Shown here: positions 26,574 through 35,886 of the stretch, in pieces
Position numbering within the stretch: position 1 is the stretch's first letter
How the letters are laid out: the number at the start of each line of letters is the position of its first letter
NCBI RefSeq assembly: GCF_020982545.1
Contig: NZ_JAJKLK010000022.1
Coordinates: 248,001 to 312,000, forward strand
Reading direction: 5' to 3'
Source of the DNA: Streptomyces sp. MNU76
GTDB lineage: Bacteria > Actinomycetota > Actinomycetes > Streptomycetales > Streptomycetaceae
Length of the DNA stretch: 64,000 nucleotides
Notes under the pieces: model-generated
Told to the model about the DNA's origin: nothing
The model's input: the letters and a program-made list of their open reading frames with translations, nothing else
Databases searched by the model: none
Position numbers and translations under genes: made by a program

Positions 26574-27233
26574 TCAGGACCGGCAGGGCCTCCGTAGGTC
26601 CTCCACGGTCACCGGGGTGCCGGGCAGTTCGGAGGGGGCCGGGGCGCGCAGCCCGTCCAGGAACAGTTGCAGATGGCGGTGGAGGAAGCGGTCGACGCCC
26701 GCGCACTGGGTGCCGGCCGGTGGCCTGCTGAGCTGGCTGACGGCGATCATCAGGTCGCCGACACCCACGTCGGAGCGCAGCTGCCCGGCCTCCCGGGCGC
26801 GCCGCATGATCTTTTCGACCTGCTCCTCCAGGCGCTCGCGTGCCGCCTCCAGGTCGGGGTGGTGCTTGTCGAACGTGCTCTGGACCATCGGGCAGAGGGC
26901 GCTGACCCGTTCGTCGGCCGAGGTGTGCACGAAGCGCGAGAGCGCCTCGAACGCGTCACCGGTCTCGGTGAGCGCGGCCTCGGCCGCGAGGGTCGTACGG
27001 TCCATGACCGAGCAGACGACCTCACGGACCAGTGCGTCGCGGTCCGGGAAGTTGCGGTACAGCGTGGCGTTGCCGACACCGGCCCGGCGGGCGACCTCGT
27101 CGAGCGGCACCTCGGGGCCGAACTCGACGAACATCTCCCGGGCGGCGGTGACGATCCGCTCCCGGTTGCGCAGGGCGTCCGCCCGAGGGCGAGGCACCTT
27201 GCGACGCACGGCGGTGGCGGTGCTGCTCTCCAC
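26574..27233 (-). CDS. TetR-family regulator of the adjacent MFS pump
   Basis: A 219-residue TetR-type repressor. The N-terminal helix-turn-helix reads RERIVTAAREMFVEFGPEVPLDEVARRAGVGNATLYRNFPDRDAL, with VGNATLYRNF as the recognition helix. The C-terminal ligand domain is helical and unassigned. Two identical palindromes lie 51-106 bases upstream of its start, so it is probably autoregulated and controls the MFS gene that follows it. The inducing ligand is presumably a pump substrate. Confidence 0.88.
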   Translation of the reverse strand: MESSTATAVRRKVPRPRADALRNRERIVTAAREMFVEFGPEVPLDEVARRAGVGNATLYRNFPDRDALVREVVCSVMDRTTLAAEAALTETGDAFEALSRFVHTSADERVSALCPMVQSTFDKHHPDLEAARERLEEQVEKIMRRAREAGQLRSDVGVGDLMIAVSQLSRPPAGTQCAGVDRFLHRHLQLFLDGLRAPAPSELPGTPVTVEDLRRPCRS

Positions 27234-27283
27234 GACGTACTCCTCTGCCTGATCCAGTGGTGTGGGGGGCGCCGGTCACGATC

Positions 27284-27339
27284 CGGGGATGGAGTCCCCG
27301 TTTCGCTCGACGAAGGAGTAAACGGGGAAACGATCCCCG
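27284..27339. promoter_or_regulatory. Two TetR operators, inverted pair
   Basis: CGGGGA-N5-TCCCCG occurs at 27284-27300 and again at 27323-27339. With flanks, both match CCGGGGAT-N4-TCCCCGTTT, in opposite orientation, centres 39 bases apart. They lie in the 268-base gap between the TetR gene and the divergent M6 protease gene. Confidence 0.7.
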
Positions 27340-27501
27340 GTTATTTCCCCTCCCTGAAGGCTTTTTGCGTGACCTGGGTCACACCTCGGGCGGGACCCAC
27401 GTTCGGCCCTTCCAGCGCGCGACCGCGCACCCGTCGAACCAGGGTGATCAAAGGGCGCAGCCTCGTCACCGGACGGCTGCCGTGGAGCGAAGGGCGCGGG
27501 C

Positions 27502-28794
27502 ATGCAGCAGCTGTTCCGCAGAAACGGGATACCTCCGCGCCGGATACGTCCGCGCCGGGCCGTCGCGCTCGCGTCCGTCACCGCCCTCACGCTCGCGGTC
27601 AGCACCTCCGCCGGCACCGGGCGCCTGATAGCCAAGGACAGCACGACGACGGCCGCGGGGGCCACCGCCGTGGTCCGCGGTTCGGCGCTCGGCCCCTGCC
27701 TGATCCGCGGCCCGCTCGGCACCCAGATGTCCGAGGGCATCCCGACCCCGCCCGGCTACTCCCGCTCCACCGGCACGGTCCGTGCCCTCAATCTGATGAT
27801 CGACTTCTCGGACGCCCCCGGTGAGGGCAGCGCGATGGACCGCTTCGCGGAGTTCGCGCCCCAGACGCAGAAGTGGTTCAGGACGAGTTCGTACGGCCGT
27901 ATCGACTACCGTCCCGAGGCCCCGCTCACCGAGTGGCTGCGGATGCCGAGATCCTTCCGCTCCTACGACATAGAGCGCGGCGCCCCGTTCGAGCCGGGCT
28001 ACCGCCGGCTGGTCCAGGACATGGTGCGGGCCGCCGATCCACTGGTGGACTTCCGCTCGTACGACCTCGTCAACGTCCTCGTCACCCCGAACGCGGGCCC
28101 CTCCGCCCTGGACACGGTCCTGTCGGTGACGTTCGCGGGCAACCGGGAGGCGCCGGTCGCGGACGGGGTGCCGGTCGCCAACGCGTCCTTCGTCTACAGC
28201 CGCCAGGACGACGGCTCGGGGTCGTACGGGGAGACCGGGTACCGGGTGCTGCCGCACGAGAACGGGCATGTCTTCGGCCTTCCCGACCTCTACACCCATG
28301 AGGGCGGGGGCGCGGTCGGGCACTGGGACATCATGAGCGAGGACTGGGGCGTCGAGAACGATCTGCTGGGCTGGCACAAGTGGAAGCTGGGGTGGCTCGA
28401 CGAGACGCAGGTGGCGTGTGTGGCGGCCGTCGGTTCCGCGGAGTACGTGCTGACGCCGCTCGCCGCCGGGGGTGGGGCGAAGCTGGTCGTCGTGCCGCTG
28501 AGTTCCCGTACGGCGTACGTGGCGGAGTTGCGGACTCGGGCGGGCAACGATGCGGTGGTGTGCCGGCCGGGGGTGCTGGTGTACCGGGTCGACGCGGCCG
28601 TCGACACCGGGAACGGGCCGATCAAGGTCCACGACGCGCGGCGCGACAGCGGGGGGTGCACGCGCAGCCCCAACGTCCACGCGGAACTGTCGGACGCGCC
28701 ACTCGTGCCTGGCGAGACGTTCAAGGACGCGCGGGCGGGGGTGGAGATCGCTGTGGCGGGGGTGGATGTCGGGGGAACCATCGGGTGGTGGTGA
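27502..28794 (+). CDS. Secreted M6-family metalloprotease
   Basis: A zinc endopeptidase-like secreted protein of 430 residues. A long basic N terminus (RRNGIPPRRIRPRRAV) and hydrophobic stretch ALASVTALTLAVSTSAG form a signal peptide; the twin Arg residues do not make a clear Tat motif. The catalytic region has the HExxH-type motif HENGHVFGLPDLY with the third ligand expected in the following residues, and GHWDIMSEDWG downstream, as in the immune-inhibitor-A (M6) domain. LVYRVD and beta-rich C-terminal sequences complete it. It is divergent from the TetR gene across the operator region. The length is shorter than InhA (about 750), so accessory domains are absent. Confidence 0.85.
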   Translation: MQQLFRRNGIPPRRIRPRRAVALASVTALTLAVSTSAGTGRLIAKDSTTTAAGATAVVRGSALGPCLIRGPLGTQMSEGIPTPPGYSRSTGTVRALNLMIDFSDAPGEGSAMDRFAEFAPQTQKWFRTSSYGRIDYRPEAPLTEWLRMPRSFRSYDIERGAPFEPGYRRLVQDMVRAADPLVDFRSYDLVNVLVTPNAGPSALDTVLSVTFAGNREAPVADGVPVANASFVYSRQDDGSGSYGETGYRVLPHENGHVFGLPDLYTHEGGGAVGHWDIMSEDWGVENDLLGWHKWKLGWLDETQVACVAAVGSAEYVLTPLAAGGGAKLVVVPLSSRTAYVAELRTRAGNDAVVCRPGVLVYRVDAAVDTGNGPIKVHDARRDSGGCTRSPNVHAELSDAPLVPGETFKDARAGVEIAVAGVDVGGTIGWW

Positions 28795-28895
28795 GCCGGC
28801 GGTGAGGGGGCTTGGGGCCGGGGTGCGATCAAGGGGAGGGTTCGTGGGGGTTGGGGTGGTTGGGTGCGTTGTCGGGTGCGGGTTCGGTGGGGCCC

Positions 28896-28949
28896 TCTCG
28901 CGCAGTTCTCCGCGCCCCTGAAAGCAGGGGCGCGGAGAACTGCGCGAGA
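28896..28949. repeat. 25-bp perfect extragenic palindrome
   Basis: A perfect 25-bp stem (28896-28920 with 28925-28949) with a 4-base AAAG loop. The arm contains CGCGCAGTTCTCCGCGCCCC, a very common Streptomyces extragenic motif. It sits after the M6 protease gene and may end its transcript. Confidence 0.85.
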
Positions 28950-29043
28950 AGCCCCACCGGGCCCACGGCCGCCAACGAACCCGCACCCCGAGCCACAAGG
29001 CGCCCGGCACAGCGGCGCAGCCCACCCGCATTACCGTGAACCC

Positions 29044-30725
29044 ATGCTCCCGAACGCCCCCGACGCGGCCGCCACCCTCCCGCGCCCGCCGAAGCCGTCG
29101 CCCCCTGATGCGGGAATCACCGTGCTGCGCCGGCTCACCGAAGCGGACGGCACGCTGAGCCCGAGCGCGCTGGAGAAGGGGACCGGCCTCGCGCGTTCCA
29201 CCGTGGACCGCATCACGGCGACCCTGACCCGCATGGGCTACGTACGGCTGGACGGCCGCGACGCGGTCCTCGCTCCCCGCCTGATGGAGCTGGGCAACGC
29301 CTATCTGGCCGCCATCCGCCTCCCCCGCCTCCTGGACGCCCACGCGGACGCCCTCGCCGACGAGCTCGACGAGTCGGTGTCCCTGGCGGTCCGCGACCAG
29401 GACGGCGTCCGCTTCATCCACCAGGCCACCCGCCGCCGCGCGATGTCCCTCAGCTTCCGCATCGGCGACCTCCTCCCCGCCGAACGCACCGCGCCCGGCC
29501 CGCTGTTCGCCACCGAGTGGGACCCGGCCGACTGGTCCCGGTGGCGCGCCCGCCGCACGGCCGACCCGGAGGGCCGGGGCTTTCCGGCGGTGCCTCCGCG
29601 CGGCGGCGCCTACGACGACTTCGAGGACCGCACGGCACGGGCGGGCGCCCAGGGATGGGCGCTGGACGACCAGTTGATCGAACCGGGGCTGGTGGCCGTG
29701 TCCGTACCCGTACGTGATCCCCGTACGGGACGGGTCGCGTGCGTGGCGAGCGTCGTCAGCCACACGAGCCGGCACACCGCGGACTCGCTGCGCGAGACGC
29801 TGCTGCCCCGGCTGCGGGCGACGGTGACGCGGATGGAACGAGAGCTGCGGGAGTCGGCGAAGCCACGGGCAGCCGCCTCAGCGGTGGGGGCGGTGGGCCG
29901 GGGTCCACCGGGCTCGCCGACTGGACGGGCGCCTCCAAGCAGGAACTGGGCCGGGAGTTCGTCGAGTCGCTCGCCCGGGGGCTGACCGTGATCACCTCGT
30001 TCGGCGAGGGCCGGGCCGCGCTCACCCTCACCGAGGTCGCGCAGGCCACCGGGCTCGCCCGGGCGACGGCCCGACGGGCGCTGATCACCCTCGAACACCT
30101 CGGGTACGTCGAGTCGTACGAGCGGGTCTTCCGTCTGACGCCCCGGGTGCTGGGCCTGGGCTTCCCGCCCCTGTCGATGCTGCCCCTCTCCGGGATCGCC
30201 GCGCCGCACCTGGCCGGACTCTCCGCGCGCGTCCACGACTCGGCGTCCCTCGCGGTCCTCACCGAGGGCGGGCAGGAGGTGCAGTACACGGCGCGGGTCG
30301 CCACCAGCCGCATCATGAGCGTCAACATCACCCTCGGGACGCGGCTGCCCGCGTACGCGACGTCCCTGGGCCGGGTGATGCTCGCCGACCTGCTGCCCGA
30401 GGCCCCCCTGCCGGAACGTCCCGCCCCGCTGACCCCGCACACGGTCACCGACCACCGGGAACTGCTGACGACCCTGGAACAGGTACGGGACGCCGGATAC
30501 GCCCTCGTCGACGGGGAGTTGGAGGAGGGTCTGCGCTCCATCGCCGTACCCGTGCGGGAGCGGGGCGGGCGGATCGTCGCCGCGGTGAACGTCGCGATGC
30601 ACAGCAGCCGGCGGTCGGTCGAGGAGTGCGTGGCGGACGTACTGCCCGAGCTGCGGGACGCGGCGGGCCGGATCGAGGGGGAACTGGCGGTGGCGGGGAT
30701 GTTCCGGCGGGTACCGGGCGTCTGA
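29044..30725 (+). pseudogene. Double IclR regulator, split by one-base frameshift
   Basis: Two complete IclR units lie in one gene. Unit 1 (from ATG 29044) has a winged helix (GITVLRRLTEADGTLSPSALEKGTGLARSTVDRITATL, key part LARSTVDRI) and an IclR effector domain. Unit 2 has FVESLARGLTVITSF, LARATARRALITLEHLGYV, and an effector domain ending FRRVPGV; this half looks like PcaR-type regulators of aromatic catabolism. The units are out of frame by one base; adding a G to the GGG at 29867-29869 joins them through a Ser/Gly linker into about 560 residues. Fused double IclR proteins are known in Streptomyces to my memory. Either the gene is intact and misread, or it is a recent split. Confidence 0.8.
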
Positions 30726-30856
30726 CGTCGGCCGGGCGGACGGCACACCTCGCACCCCACCAGCCCTGCGCACACCGTACGCTGGTCGCGTCAACCGTAC
30801 GCAGGCACGCAGACACGCAGACGCGGATCAGGCACAGGCAGAGGAGAACGCGCCCC

Positions 30857-31597
30857 ATGGCACCCGAGAAGCCGGTCAAGAAGCGGGAGGGGTTCCAGTC
30901 GGTCTGGACCCGGCCCCGGACCGGGCGGGAGCAGCCCGCGTTGAGCCGGGAGCAGATCGTGGCCGAGGCGCTGCGGCTGCTCGACGAGGAGGGCATCGAC
31001 GCGCTGAGCATGCGCAAGCTCGGCGCCCGCCTGGGAGCCGGCGCGACCTCCCTCTACCGCCACGTCGCCAACAAGGACGAGCTGCTGGAGCTGGCCGTCG
31101 ACGAGATCTACGGCGAGATCGAGGTCCCCGCCACCCCCGAGCCGGCGAACTGGCGTACGGACACGACCAGTTGTGCCCACAGTCTGCGCACCACGATCCT
31201 GCGCCACCCGTGGCTCGCCTCCGTGCTCGGCGAACTGGGCATGTCCTATCTCGGCCCGAACTGGATGCGGGTCTCGGAGGCCATGCTGAGGCTGCTGACC
31301 ACCGCCGGGTTCCCGGCCGACGAGGCCGACCGGGCGCTCACCACGGTCGTCGCGTACGTCACCGGCACGGCGACCGCCGAGGCCGCCTGGCTCAACGTCC
31401 TCGCCCGCAGCGGCCAGGACGAGCAGAGCATGGCCGAACAGCTGTGGCCCGCAGCCGAGAGGGCAGCCCAGGACTACCCGCTGCTGCGCGAGGGCTACGC
31501 CGAACAGCGCGGCACGGACCCCCGGGCGGCCCGGGAGGAGGGGTTCCAGTACGGACTGGACCGGGTGCTGGACGGATTGGCGACGCGGCTGAAGTGA
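30857..31597 (+). CDS. TetR/AcrR-family regulator with TetR-class C-terminal domain
   Basis: A 246-residue repressor. The helix-turn-helix reads SREQIVAEALRLLDEEGIDALSMRKLGARLGAGATSLYRHVANKDELLE (recognition part GATSLYRHV), and the C-terminal domain (about residues 95-235) resembles that of tetracycline repressors, with SVLGELGMSYLGPNWMRVSEAML. A basic N terminus (KPVKKREG) precedes it. The gene starts at ATG 30857 after GAGGAGA. It converges with the ABC-2 permease gene. Target and ligand are unknown. Confidence 0.87.
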   Translation: MAPEKPVKKREGFQSVWTRPRTGREQPALSREQIVAEALRLLDEEGIDALSMRKLGARLGAGATSLYRHVANKDELLELAVDEIYGEIEVPATPEPANWRTDTTSCAHSLRTTILRHPWLASVLGELGMSYLGPNWMRVSEAMLRLLTTAGFPADEADRALTTVVAYVTGTATAEAAWLNVLARSGQDEQSMAEQLWPAAERAAQDYPLLREGYAEQRGTDPRAAREEGFQYGLDRVLDGLATRLK

Positions 31598-31684
31598 CCC
31601 GGCACCACCACCCGCCCGTCCCTCCGGTGCCACTCCCCTCTCCCTCCCCATGCTCCCTTCTCTCCCTCAATGCCCCTTGCCTGT

Positions 31685-32602
31685 CTACCCGTTGACGCCC
31701 GTGTACTTGCTGAGGCTCCAGTTCCACAGCAGCCGGGACAGGACGAACGCGGTGAGGCCGATGAAGGGTGAGGCGACCGCGAGCGCCTCCGGTACGCCCA
31801 TCGCGTCCCCGTGGCCGGTCAGGACTCCGGCCGGGAAGTAGGCGATGAACGCGAGCGGTACGACGAAGGTGAACGCGGCGGACGCGGCCTTCGGGAGGAT
31901 GCTCAGCGGGTAGCTGCCGAACGTGCCCATCAACTCCTCCAGCCACTGGCTCCAGTACGAGGTGGCCGGGAAGTGGAACGCGGCGGCGGCCAGGGCCGTG
32001 AAAAGCGCGGCCTCCACCAGCATGCCGCCGAGGACACCGGCCACCACGTACGTGATCCGGCCCGCCGTCCAGTCCAGGGAACTGCGGTGGAGCGCGGCGA
32101 CGAACAGGCCGACCGCGACGACCAGGTCGCCGATGGCGTTGACCGGGAAGAACGTCAGCTGGACCTGTCGGTAGACCGGCATCGGCCGGATCAGACAGGG
32201 GTCGACGACCCCCTCCTGGACGAGCATGTTCATGTACTGGATCCGGCCGAGGAAGAGCACGTACAGGCCGTGGGCCAGCATGCGCATGCTGGCGATGAGC
32301 AGCACGTCGGAGCTGGACCAGCCGCCGAGGCCGGGGAACCGGGTGAGCAGGACGGAGGCGAAGACGACGATGGAGACCTGCCAGATCGCCCCGACGGCGA
32401 CCCCCATCAGGAATTCGCCCCGGTACTCCAGCCGGGCCTTGAAGTTGAGCTTGGTGATCCGCCAGACGACGCGCCAGGCGTGCGCGGGCCCGTGGGGAAT
32501 CTCCCGGGGAGCCGCGTGGGGCCCGTCATGGGGCCCGTCCTGGGGCCCTCCATGGGAAGGCGCCGCATGGAGTGCGTTGCCGGGTGTGGTCTCCATGGTC
32601 AT
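31685..32602 (-). CDS. ABC-2 type permease
   Basis: A membrane subunit of an ABC exporter, 305 residues. The first 45 residues are His/Pro/Gly-rich, then ITKLNFKARLEYRGEFLMG and about six membrane helices follow, typical of the ABC-2 (DUF990-like) permeases that work as pairs with one ATPase. Its partner permease ends three bases upstream, so the two were one operon. The cognate ATPase gene would lie further upstream but is missing because the partner is cut off at about 32,938. This protein is therefore probably no longer functional unless an ATPase is supplied elsewhere. Confidence 0.8.
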   Translation of the reverse strand: MTMETTPGNALHAAPSHGGPQDGPHDGPHAAPREIPHGPAHAWRVVWRITKLNFKARLEYRGEFLMGVAVGAIWQVSIVVFASVLLTRFPGLGGWSSSDVLLIASMRMLAHGLYVLFLGRIQYMNMLVQEGVVDPCLIRPMPVYRQVQLTFFPVNAIGDLVVAVGLFVAALHRSSLDWTAGRITYVVAGVLGGMLVEAALFTALAAAAFHFPATSYWSQWLEELMGTFGSYPLSILPKAASAAFTFVVPLAFIAYFPAGVLTGHGDAMGVPEALAVASPFIGLTAFVLSRLLWNWSLSKYTGVNG

Positions 32603-32605
32603 CGG

Positions 32606-32938
32606 TCATCCTCCCTGGGACACGACGCGCCGGCCGGCCAGGTCCCAGAGCCGGGGGGTGAGCAGCGCGAGCAGGACGACCCAGCCGGCCTGGACCGCCA
32701 TCTGCCCGAAGGCGTCACCGACTTCGATCCGGCCGACGTAGATGGAGAGCGGCACGCTGAGCGTCGCCTGGAACGGCAGGAACGAGCTGAGCGTGATGAA
32801 CCAGTCCGGGAAGTACCAGAGCGGGGCGTACACGCCGGCGAGCAGGTTCTGCGCGAAGACGAGGATCAGCAGGGCCGCTTCGTTGCGCAGGGTCCAGAAG
32901 CAGAGCAGGTCGACCAGCATCATGACGTAGTACAGGAC
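32606..32938 (-). pseudogene. ABC-2 type permease, 5'-truncated
   Basis: Only the last about 110 residues remain: two to three membrane helices including FWTLRNEAALLILVFAQNLLAGVYAPLWYFP and LLTPRLWDLAGRR near the end. Full-length partners have about 265-270 residues. The sequence stops being permease-like at about 32,938, where the GH62 gene ends on the same strand with a stop at 32,942. This is the clearest left boundary between core chromosome and the rearranged region. Confidence 0.8.
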
Positions 32939-32941
32939 ACT

Positions 32942-34311
32942 TCAGCGCTTCAGGGTGAGGACGCCCGGCCGGTACGGCAGGTTGTCGTAGGAGGTGTTCG
33001 GCGGCGTGTTGGGGGACAGGCCCTGGTAGAGGAACTGCAGGTTGCAGGGGTCGATGGTCATGGTCTGGTCGGGGTTGGTGCGGACCAGGTCACCGTGGCT
33101 GATGTCGTTGGTCCAGGTGGCTCCGCCGTTGGCCTTGCCGGCGAAGGGGTTGGACTCGGTGGCGGCCTGCGGCGTCCACGGACCGTTCAGGCTGGTGGCG
33201 GTGAAGGAGCGGAAGTAGCGCTGCTCGCTCGCACCGCGGGCCTCGACGATCATGAGGTACTGGTTCTGGCCCTGGACCTTGTAGACCTGCGGCGCCTCGA
33301 ACAGGTTCTTCACCGTGTCGCTCATGACCGTCGTGTACGAGGAGCCGAAGCTGCCGGGGAAGTTCCCGATCGGCATGGTCGACTTGTAGATCTTGCCGTT
33401 GTCACCGGCGAAGAACAGGTGGATGTTCTTGTCGTCGGCGATCAGGGTCTGGTCGATCGGCCCGGTCGGGGAGTCGGTGCGGGGGATGCTGCCGGTGAAC
33501 AGCGGCTGCGGCGCGGACCAGCCGCCCGGGTCGGTGGGGTCGCTGGAGGTGCGGTAGCTGAAGGGCGAGGGACCCCACTGGTGCGCCAGCACCCAGATCT
33601 TCTTGGGCGCGAAGTAGAACAGCGTGGGCGCCACCGTCTTCTGGCTCATGCCGGTCTGGCGGGCGGACGCCATGTCCGACCAGTTCGTGAAGGGGCTGAA
33701 CGCCACCGAGCCGTAGGCCGACCCCGAGAAGTTCGACCCGTAGACCAGGTGCTTGCCGTTGTACGTCGTGGTGGTGAAGTCCTTCAGCGAGGCCCACCCG
33801 TTCGCCGGCTGCGCCAGCGCGCCCGTCGAGGTCCACCGGTACGTCGACGGAAGAGCACACGAGTCGCTCTTCGGCGTCGCGGTCGTGTCGCTCTTGGGCG
33901 TCGTGGTCGGCTGGAAGTTCCAGCGTTGGTTGGCCTTGCCGCCGTTGGTGTCCCAGATCTGAACGGGAGTGCCGTTGGCGGTCCGCCCTCCGGGGGTCTC
34001 CAGCGCCCGGCCGCTGGCGACGTTGGTGAGCGTGTAGGAGCCGTCGCTGTTCTGGCGGGCCTTCCAGTGCTGGTGGGCGCCGCCGTTGGCGTCCCAGACC
34101 ATCATCCTCGTGCCGTTGGCCGTCCGGCCTGCCGGCTCGTCCAGTACCCGGCCGCTGGCGATGTTGGTCAGGGTGTAGGAGCCGTCGCTGTTCCGGCCCG
34201 CCCGCCACTGCTGGTTGGCGGCACCGCTGGCGTCCCACACCTGGAGCGGGGTGCCGTTGTCGTGCTGTCCCGCGGGCTCGTCGAGAACGCGTCCGGAGGC
34301 CGCGTTGGGAC
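32942..34311 (-). pseudogene. GH62 alpha-L-arabinofuranosidase with ricin-type domain, 5'-truncated
   Basis: A secreted arabinoxylan-debranching enzyme by family. The GH62 catalytic domain runs from CALPSTYRWTSTGALAQP through PTLFYFAPKKIWVL, TLIADDKNIHLFFAGDNGKIYKS (acidic residues of the five-bladed propeller) and FEAPQVYKVQGQNQYLMIVEA to the C terminus VLTLKR. It is preceded by three ricin/CBM13 repeats (QVWDASGAANQQW, MVWDANGGAHQHW, QIWDTNGGKANQRW). Upstream of about 34,311 the homology stops inside the first ricin repeat; the frame stays open to 34,483 but reads unrelated sequence without a signal peptide, so the protein is unlikely to be secreted. A second, differently truncated GH62 copy lies at 61.6-62.5 kb. 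Confidence 0.85.
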
Positions 34312-34489
34312 CTGCCGACCGCCATGGACGCCGCCTACGCCGAGGGGAGCGACGCCGTCCGGCCCCTTGGACCACGTACCAGCAGTTCGGGTACGCGTTC
34401 TCCCCCGACTGCACCGCCGGCGTCACGGCCCTGACCTCTGCCTTCCTCGACAGCCCCCAGGGCGGCGCGCCGGTCATGCTCACCTCCCG
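34312..34489. other. Unassigned fragment between GH62 remnant and sigma-partner gene
   Basis: On the plus strand this stretch reads protein-like in two frames (TYQQFGYAFSPDCTAGVTAL in one), suggesting a scrap of a secreted-protein gene with a frame break. I could not assign a family. It is another junction piece. Confidence 0.35.
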
Positions 34490-35292
34490 TCACCGGGTGG
34501 GGACGAACCCTCCCCGGACCGACGCGGAGCCGCCCGCACCCTGCGCGTCGACGCGGTAGCCGTCGCCCGCGGCACTGCGGTCGCCGGTGCCGTTGTTGAA
34601 CTGCGCGGCGAACTCATGGCTCCCGGCCGGCACGGTCAGGCCCGGCTTGAGGACCCAGCGGTAGACCAGCGTGCCGTCGGCCTCCTGGACGGTGACGGTG
34701 AAGTCACCGCTCGGCAGGGTCTGCCAGGTGCCGGTGTTCTTCGCCCCGCCGGTCTGCACGATCCGGATCTCGACCGTGAGCGAGGTGAGCGGCCGGGTCG
34801 TCTTGAGGGCGAGGTTGCTCTGCGTCCAGTAGACGGTGCTCTGCGGATCCACCGAGCCGGCCGACCACAGCGGCCCGTCCTGGCTCTCGCCGGCGGCCGG
34901 GGACGGGCTGGTGGCCGACGGAGTCGGGCGCGCGCTGCCCGGGGTGGTGGCCGGGGCGGCGCGACAGGGGTGGGGCGGGCCGATGTCGGGCGCGGGGAGC
35001 TGACGGTCGGGGACGGGGTGGCGGGCGTGGTCACGGTGGGCGAGGGCGAGGGCGAGGGCGAGGGCGACGAGGTGGCGACGATGGCGGCGACGGCGAGGCC
35101 GCCGGTCGCCAGGATGCCGGTGGCGGCGAGCCCGGCGAGGGCGACCCTGGTCCCGGACCTCGCGAACGGCCGTGCGCGGTGACGGACGGCGGGGCCGGCC
35201 ATGCCGCGTTCCACACGGGCCAGCATCCGCGCGCGGTCGGGCCGGTGGGCCTCGGCGGCCTCGCGCAGCCGACGGTCGATCTCCTCGTTCAC
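34490..35292 (-). pseudogene. Sigma-factor partner membrane protein, split by one-base frameshift
   Basis: The gene follows a SigE-type sigma factor and overlaps it by four bases (GTG start at 35290-35292). The N-terminal part is cytoplasmic (EEIDRRLREAAEAHRPDRARMLARVERGM), followed by one membrane helix at about residues 50-70 (VALAGLAATGILATGGLAVAAIV) and a Pro/Thr/Ser linker. The C-terminal extracellular domain is beta-rich, with QSTVYWTQSNLAL and GTWQTLPSGDFTVTV, and is in another frame. Adding one C to a CCCC run (GGGG at 34953-34956 on the plus strand) joins them to about 267 residues. It is probably a membrane anti-sigma-like partner; I recall similar cell-surface proteins after SigE-family genes, but no zinc finger is present. 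Confidence 0.7.
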
Positions 35293-35819
35293 CGGTTCCT
35301 CCTTCCTGGCACCAGATCCCCGGCCGCTCGTGCGCCCAGTATCCTTTCCAGCTCGGCCATTCCCTTCGAGGTCTGGCTCTTCACCGTTCCGACCGATATG
35401 CCCAGCGCCGCCGCCGTGTCCTTCTCCGACAGGTCGCAGGCGTGCCGCAGCACCACGCAGGCGCGCTTGCGGAACGGCAGCCGGGCGAGCGCCGCGCGGA
35501 CGTCCAGGACGGCCGCCGTGTCCGGCCCCTCCACCTTCTCGGGGCCGCGGGACCAGAACAGCGCGATCCGGCGTCGCTCCCGCACCGCGCTGCGGATCCG
35601 TCCGCGCGCCAGGTTGGCCACCACACCGCGGGCGTAGGCGAGCGGGTGGTCGGCCTGCCGCAACCGGTCCCAGCGCTGCCACAGGGCGACCAGGGCATCC
35701 GCCGCGAGGTCGTCCGCCGCGTCGGTCTCGCCGGTCAGGAGGTGTGCCAGACGGGCGAGCTCGGCATAGTGGCGTTCGAAGAATTCGTGGAACTCCGCGG
35801 ACGCGTCATCGAGGACCAT
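35289..35819 (-). CDS. SigE-family ECF-like sigma factor
   Basis: A 176-residue sigma factor with region 2 (FHEFFERHYAELARLAHLLTGETDAADDLAADALVALWQRWDRL) and region 4 (ALARLPFRKRACVVLRHACDLSEKDTAAALGISVGTVKSQTSKGMAEL, helix-turn-helix SEKDTAAALGISVGTVKSQ). It matches the actinobacterial SigE-family layout. It is translationally coupled to the downstream membrane partner and probably controlled by it. No -35/-10 sequence was identified upstream. It sits in the rearranged region, next to IS remnants. Confidence 0.88.
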   Translation of the reverse strand: MVLDDASAEFHEFFERHYAELARLAHLLTGETDAADDLAADALVALWQRWDRLRQADHPLAYARGVVANLARGRIRSAVRERRRIALFWSRGPEKVEGPDTAAVLDVRAALARLPFRKRACVVLRHACDLSEKDTAAALGISVGTVKSQTSKGMAELERILGARAAGDLVPGRRNR

Positions 35820-35886
35820 CCCTCGGTCGCCCTCTCCTAGCCATGTGTGCGCGTTGGTTGCGCATTTAACAACAACCGGGGGCGCA

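Noticed and set aside
31811..35182. A 1,123-codon open frame on the plus strand
   Set aside because: It runs antisense through two ABC permeases, GH62 and the sigma partner, with no recognisable domain; an absence of stops is expected in such GC-rich DNA.
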